Shown: positions 59,694-64,000 of the stretch, piece after piece
How positions within the stretch are numbered: the first letter of the stretch is position 1
How the letters are laid out: every line of letters begins with the position of its first letter
Source: Thermus sp. 2.9
GTDB taxonomy: Bacteria; Deinococcota; Deinococci; Deinococcales; Thermaceae
Assembly: GCF_000794385.1 (NCBI RefSeq)
Contig: NZ_JTJB01000035.1
Location: forward strand, 60,984-124,983
Length of the DNA: 64,000 nucleotides
Direction of reading: 5' to 3'
Notes under the pieces: generated by a model
What the model saw: the letters and a program-made list of their open reading frames with translations, nothing else
Told to the model about the DNA's origin: nothing
Databases searched by the model: none
Program-made: the position numbers and the translations under genes

Positions 59694-60638
59694 ATGCGGG
59701 TTTTGATAACGGGTGTAGCGGGTTTTTTGGGAAGCCATCTGGCAGAAAGGCTGTTGATGGAGGGGCATGAGGTTCTGGGGGTAGATAACCTTTCCACGGG
59801 GCAGCAGCGCAATCTGGAGCGCTTGCGCCGCTATCGCGGTTTTGCCTTTCTTCAAGGGGATGTCCGCCAACCCCTGGAGGTGGCAGTTCCCCTGGACTGG
59901 GTGATGCACCTGGCGTCCCCAGCCTCGCCTCCCAGGTACCTCAGGCTTCCTCTGGAAACCCTTCTGGTGAACGCCGAAGGGACCCGGCACCTCCTGGACC
60001 TGAGCCTGGCCAAGGGGGCCAGTTTCTTCCTGGCCTCTACCAGCGAGGTGTATGGGGACCCCCTGGTTCACCCCCAGCCGGAAACCTACTGGGGGAACGT
60101 GAACCCCGTCGGGCCTCGGAGCATCTACGATGAGTCCAAGCGCTATGCGGAGGCCCTGACCCTGGCCTACCACCGGGTGCACGGGCTCCCCGTGCGCATT
60201 GCCCGCATCTTCAACACCTATGGTCCCTACATGGACCCGGAGGACGGGCGGGTGGTGTCTAGCTTTATCGTCCAGGCTCTCAAGGGGGAGCCCATTACGG
60301 TGTATGGGGATGGGACCCAGACCCGCTCCTTCTGCTACGTGGACGACCTGGTGGAGGGATTTCGGCGCCTGATGGAGGTGGACTATCCTCTTCCCGTGAA
60401 CCTGGGCAACCCCGAGGAGTACCGGGTGCTGGAGCTGGCCCATCTGGTCAAGGAACTCACAGGGAGTCCTTCCCCCATCGTTTTCCGGCCCCTGCCCGAG
60501 GACGACCCCAAACAGCGGCGCCCCGATATCACCTTAGCTCGGCGCTTGCTGGGTTGGGAACCCAGGGTTCCGGTGCGGGAGGGGCTTCAGAGGACCATTG
60601 AGTATTTCCGGGAGGTGTTGCGCGCGCCCCATGCGTAA
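59694..60638 (+). CDS. UDP-xylose synthase (UDP-glucuronate decarboxylase)-type epimerase
   Basis: The 314-aa extended SDR protein has [81 protein letters not shown] (Ser and the YxxxK pair) and [22 protein letters not shown]. These match UXS enzymes rather than 4-epimerases. With the upstream dehydrogenase it would supply UDP-xylose for a surface polysaccharide. Confidence 0.88.
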   Translation: MRVLITGVAGFLGSHLAERLLMEGHEVLGVDNLSTGQQRNLERLRRYRGFAFLQGDVRQPLEVAVPLDWVMHLASPASPPRYLRLPLETLLVNAEGTRHLLDLSLAKGASFFLASTSEVYGDPLVHPQPETYWGNVNPVGPRSIYDESKRYAEALTLAYHRVHGLPVRIARIFNTYGPYMDPEDGRVVSSFIVQALKGEPITVYGDGTQTRSFCYVDDLVEGFRRLMEVDYPLPVNLGNPEEYRVLELAHLVKELTGSPSPIVFRPLPEDDPKQRRPDITLARRLLGWEPRVPVREGLQRTIEYFREVLRAPHA

Positions 60639-60669
60639 CTCCGCCCAAGCGGAAGAGGAAGGAAAGGCT

Positions 60670-62075
60670 ATGGAGGGTCTTCGAGGAAAGGTCCTCCGGG
60701 GGGGAAAGTTTTGGTCCTGCGCCAGGGCCTGGGGATTCTTTTTGGCCTTTTGGGCACGGCGCTCCTCCTAAGGGTTCTCGGCCCCAAGGAATACGGCCTC
60801 TATGCCGCCTCCTTAGGGTTATATACCTACCTGCTTGGTCTAGGCCAGTGGGGAATCGGGGCCTACCTGGTCCGCCGGGAAGGGGAGGAGGGGGTTCGGC
60901 CCTTTCAGCAAGGCCTCTCCCTCATGCTCCTCCTCGGCACCGCCACAGCCCTCTTTGGCATCCTCCTCCTTCCCCTCTTGGGCAGGTGGGTGGGCCTAGA
61001 GGGCTTCATGCCCGTGGCCTTGGCCCTCTTCCTGGGGCTACCCTTTTCCCTCCTCTCCCTTCCCTTTACGGCCTACCTGGAAAGGTCTTTGGAGTACGCG
61101 GGCCTGGCGAGGGTGGAGCTTTTGGGGCAGGTCCTCTACTACCTCCTGGCCTTGCCCCTTGCCCTCGGGGGGCTAGGGGTGTGGGCCCCTGTCCTGGGCT
61201 TTTGGGGCCAAACCATCTTCACCTTCTTGGGTCTGTGGTGGCTATCCCGTATCCCCTTCCGGTGGCGCTGGGACCTTAAGGAGGTCCAAAGCATGCTCCG
61301 CTATGGGCTCGGTTTTTCCTCTTCCCTATGGGTGTGGCAGCTTCGCAGCCTGGTGAATCCTCTCATCGTGGGGCGCTATTTGGGTGCGGAGGCGGTAGGC
61401 CAGGTGCAGCTTTCCATCCGTCTGGTGGAAACCCTGGCCTTTATAAAAGGGGTGTCCTGGCGCCTTTCCATGCCCGCCTTTGCCAGGCTTCAGGGGGATA
61501 GGCGAAGGCTAGCCCAGGCCATAGCTGAGGCGGCTGAGGTGCAGGTGCTCCTGGTGGGCCTACCCCTCCTGGCCTTTTCCTTCCTCGGCCCATGGGTGAT
61601 CCCGGTCCTCTTTGGGCCCGCTTGGATGCCGGTGGTAACCCTTTTTCCCTTTGTGGCCCTGGGGTATCTCCTCAACTCGATCTTTAACATGCATTCCTCC
61701 GCCCTTTATGTGCTCCGCAGGAACTTTGAGGTCACGGTCTTCCACGTGGTGCATGTCTTTCTCTTTGCCGGAACTGCCTGGCTTTTGGTGGGATCATCCC
61801 TAGGCCCCTTAGGCTACGGTTGGGCTGAGGTGGTGGCCCTGGGCAGCTACTTTGTGATCTATAGGGAGACGGTGAAGGCGGTGGGTCCCCTAGACCACTC
61901 CGTAGCCTTAACGTGGTCCTTCGCCCTGGGCCTGGCCCTATTTTGGCCCTTTATGGCACCTTTGGCCCTCCTGCCCTTCCTGGCCTTGGCCCTTTCGCGG
62001 AGTAGGAAGAGGCTTTGGGAAGTATCCGCTTCCCTTTGGTCCGGCCTAAGGGGAGGACGGATTTTGGGAGGTTAA
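60670..62075 (+). CDS. Wzx-type polysaccharide flippase, one-base frameshift
   Basis: An ATG at 60670 behind a GGAAGGAAAGG site begins MEGLRGKVLRGG. Adding one G to the run of seven at 60698-60704 joins it to KVLVLRQGLGILFGLLGTALLLRVLGPKEYGLYAA, the typical Wzx start, giving 468 aa. About twelve to fourteen helices follow. It should flip lipid-linked repeat units for the Wzy-like polymerase. The first 13 codons are out of frame as given. Confidence 0.82.
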
Positions 62076-62077
62076 GG

Positions 62078-63148
62078 ATGGAGGATAAGGAAAAGACCAG
62101 TCCCTTGGTCAGCATCGTCATCAACAATTACAACTACGGACGTTTTGTGGGACAGGCCATAGAGAGTGCCTTGGCCCAGACCTACCCTCACGTGGAGGTG
62201 ATCGTGGTGGACGATGGCTCCACCGACGACTCCCGGGAGGTCATCGCCCAGTATGGGGAGAGGGTCCGGGCGGTCTTCAAGGAGAACGGGGGGCAGGCCT
62301 CGGCCTTCAACGTGGGGTTTGCCGTTTCAAAAGGGGACCCGGTGATTTTTCTGGATGCCGATGACGTATTGTTCCCAAACGCGGTGGAAGAGGTGGTGGC
62401 CGTTTGGAAGCCTGAACTTTCCAAGGTGCAGTGGCGCCTCCGTTTGGCCACGGAGGACCTTAAACCCCTAGGAGCCACCTGGCCGGGGGAAAGGGAAATG
62501 CCCTCGGGAAGCGTTCGGGATAGCCTTTTGCGTTTCCGCTACTACCCCTCTCCCCCCACCAGCGGCAATGCCTTTTCCCGCTGGCTTTTGGAAAGGATTC
62601 TCCCCATGCCAGAAGGGGGGTATCGGATAGCCGCGGACAGCTACCTGCTCATCTTGGCGGGCCTCCATGGGGAGGTGAGGTCCATCGATAAGGAGCTTGG
62701 GTATTACCGGGTGCATGGGAAGAATTTTTGGCATACAAGCGGATGGGACACGCAAGAAGCTAAGCGAAAGCTTCTTCAGCAGGTGAAAGTCGATCTCCAA
62801 AAAAGAAATCTCCTCGAGGAGGAAGCCCATTCCCTTGGTTTGCCGTTTCACCCAAGGTATACTCCTTTTGCGGCTAAGACCGAAATCGCCCTTTCCGTAC
62901 TAGACCCAGGTGCTCTTAAAGCCTTGGGGCTTTCCCCAAGCCGCATGGCCCTGGCCCTAAAGGGCATCCATGCTTCCTTGGTGTACCCGTACATGCCGTC
63001 TTCCTTTTCCCGGATAAGGCTTAGCACTTGGTTCTTGCTTGTAGGATTCTTGCCCCCCCTTCTTGCCAAAAAGCTGGTGATTTGGGGCATACTTCCTTCC
63101 ACCAGACCCAGGTGGCTTGCCAAGTTTTTGGGGGCCAGCGAGTCCTAA
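62078..63148 (+). CDS. Family 2 glycosyltransferase
   Basis: The 356-aa protein begins with a GT-A fold: SIVINNYNYGRFVGQAIESALAQTY, VIVVDDGSTDDSREV and the DxD-type motif VIFLDADDVLF. Near the C-terminus is a hydrophobic stretch (LSTWFLLVGFLPPLLAKKLVIWGIL) that may associate with the membrane. Donor and acceptor are unknown. It starts 2 nt after the flippase gene. Codon use is less GC-extreme than in the housekeeping genes. Confidence 0.88.
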   Translation: MEDKEKTSPLVSIVINNYNYGRFVGQAIESALAQTYPHVEVIVVDDGSTDDSREVIAQYGERVRAVFKENGGQASAFNVGFAVSKGDPVIFLDADDVLFPNAVEEVVAVWKPELSKVQWRLRLATEDLKPLGATWPGEREMPSGSVRDSLLRFRYYPSPPTSGNAFSRWLLERILPMPEGGYRIAADSYLLILAGLHGEVRSIDKELGYYRVHGKNFWHTSGWDTQEAKRKLLQQVKVDLQKRNLLEEEAHSLGLPFHPRYTPFAAKTEIALSVLDPGALKALGLSPSRMALALKGIHASLVYPYMPSSFSRIRLSTWFLLVGFLPPLLAKKLVIWGILPSTRPRWLAKFLGASES

Positions 63149-63160
63149 GGGGGTAGTGGG

Positions 63161-64000
63161 GTGAGAATAGCGCTTTTCCTACCTTCCCTCGAGGGTGGCG
63201 GGGCTGAGAGGGTTAGCCTCCTTCTGGCGCAAGGCCTCAAGGAAAGGGGGGCGCAAGTGGACCTGGTCCTAGCACGGGCCCAAGGGCCTTACCTGGCGGG
63301 TGTTCCTAGCGGGGTTAGGGTGGTGGATTTGAAGGCTCCCCGCGTGCTCTTTTCTCTCCCTCCTCTTATAGCGTACCTAAGGAGAGAGAAGCCCCAAGCT
63401 CTGTTTTCTGCCCTAACTCACGCCAATCTTATAGCCCTATGGGCTAAAGGTCTGGCTCGGGTTCCGACCAGGGTGTTTGTGGCGGAGCATGTTGCGTTAA
63501 GGGCAAGCCAGTCAGGTGGGATGCCTCTAAGAGGGCGCGTTGCCCATGCACTCCTGGGCTGGGTTTATCCCAAAGCCCATGGGGTGGTGGCGGTCTCCCA
63601 GGGGCTTGCCGAAGAGCTGGTGGAGGCGTTCCGGGTTCCGCGGGATAAGGTGCGGGTCATTTATAACCCTGTAGTGAGCCTGGAGTTATTCCAAAAGGCC
63701 GAGGAGGATCTCCGGCATCCTTGGTTTGAACCGGGCCAACCCCCCGTTTTCCTGGGGGTAGGGCGGTTATCAAGGGAGAAAAACTTCCCTTTGTTGCTCC
63801 GGGCTTTTGCTCGGGTGAGAAGGCGGGCATCAAGCCGCCTCCTTATCCTGGGTGAAGGCCGGGAAAGGGGTTTCTTGGAAGCTCTCGTTAGGGAACTTGG
63901 ACTATCGGAGGATGTGGCCTTGCCGGGTTTCGTGTCCAATCCGTATCCTTTTATGCGGAAAGCTACGGCCCTGGTTCTGTCTTCCCAGTATGAGGCCTTG
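63161..64000 (+). CDS. Family 4 glycosyltransferase (3' end beyond the window)
   Basis: A GTG at 63161 opens 280 codons to the right edge. It begins MRIALFLPSLEGGGAERVSLLLAQGL, contains PKAHGVVAVSQGLAEELVE, IYNPV and FLGVGRLSREKNFPLLLRAFARVR, and ends at SSQYEAL. These are the GT-B landmarks of GT4 enzymes just before the sugar-nucleotide-binding glutamates. It overlaps no other gene and continues the exopolysaccharide operon. Base composition is clearly less GC-rich than in the left part of the window. Confidence 0.85.
   Translation, partial: MRIALFLPSLEGGGAERVSLLLAQGLKERGAQVDLVLARAQGPYLAGVPSGVRVVDLKAPRVLFSLPPLIAYLRREKPQALFSALTHANLIALWAKGLARVPTRVFVAEHVALRASQSGGMPLRGRVAHALLGWVYPKAHGVVAVSQGLAEELVEAFRVPRDKVRVIYNPVVSLELFQKAEEDLRHPWFEPGQPPVFLGVGRLSREKNFPLLLRAFARVRRRASSRLLILGEGRERGFLEALVRELGLSEDVALPGFVSNPYPFMRKATALVLSSQYEAL

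Overview
The window is very GC-rich and compact, with third-position G/C almost everywhere and few intergenic gaps. Its proteins closely resemble Thermus thermophilus (SucC of 378 aa, GlyRS of 506 aa, an IF3 whose length matches after one base is restored, and a GlnRS). I take it to be a chromosomal segment of a Thermus species. I saw no rRNA, tRNA or CRISPR array.

Layout: 0-0.35 kb holds the start of pyrR (minus strand) behind a compact attenuator: promoter, PyrR-type RNA element, leader peptide and intrinsic terminator. 0.35-7 kb is a minus-strand block: SPW membrane protein, TSUP transporter, a damaged 2-hydroxyacid dehydrogenase, a tldD/tldE deletion chimera, holA, a glutaryl-CoA-dehydrogenase-like gene, an HMA-like protein, a DUF1999 acetyltransferase and a vWA membrane protein. 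7-11 kb is tsaD and secA. 11-18.5 kb runs leftwards: yebC, a KefB-like antiporter, a DsbA-like oxidoreductase, the polyamine pair speE/speD-like, ftsK and fur. 18.5-31.9 kb holds YibE/F, sbcD-sbcC, a Notum-like secreted esterase, an HExxH protein, recG, a two-subunit M16 peptidase, an EamA transporter and a 3-hydroxyacyl-CoA dehydrogenase. 32-48.3 kb carries malQ, sucCD, a PIN/TRAM protein, radA, clpC, glyS, asd, tlyA, glnS, an enoyl-CoA hydratase and the infC-rpmI-rplT operon.

48.4-64 kb is the envelope and accessory part. It has a membrane protein and a fusion of a degenerate PlsY domain with a cyanobacterial-AAR-like acyl reductase domain. Next come a TnpB-only IS200/IS605-type element, LptF/G-, LptC/A- and LptD-like genes around a Wzy-like polymerase, and an exopolysaccharide cluster (UDP-glucose dehydrogenase, UDP-xylose synthase, flippase, GT2 and a GT4 that runs off the end). 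Base and codon use become visibly less GC-extreme from about 58 kb, which suggests separate ancestry.

Two patterns cross the whole window. First, at least eighteen genes have a TANNNT-like -10 hexamer ending 6-7 nt before the start codon, which predicts leaderless mRNAs. Second, at least eight genes are broken by single-base indels in short G or C runs and are intact when one base is restored. Sequencing error is the simplest explanation, so these are given as CDSs spanning the shift. The most distinctive biology is the PlsY-AAR-like fusion (possibly tied to the alkylamine lipids of Thermus), the Lpt-like export set in a genus reported to lack typical LPS, the speD homologue without its pyruvoyl serine, and the ATA start of infC.
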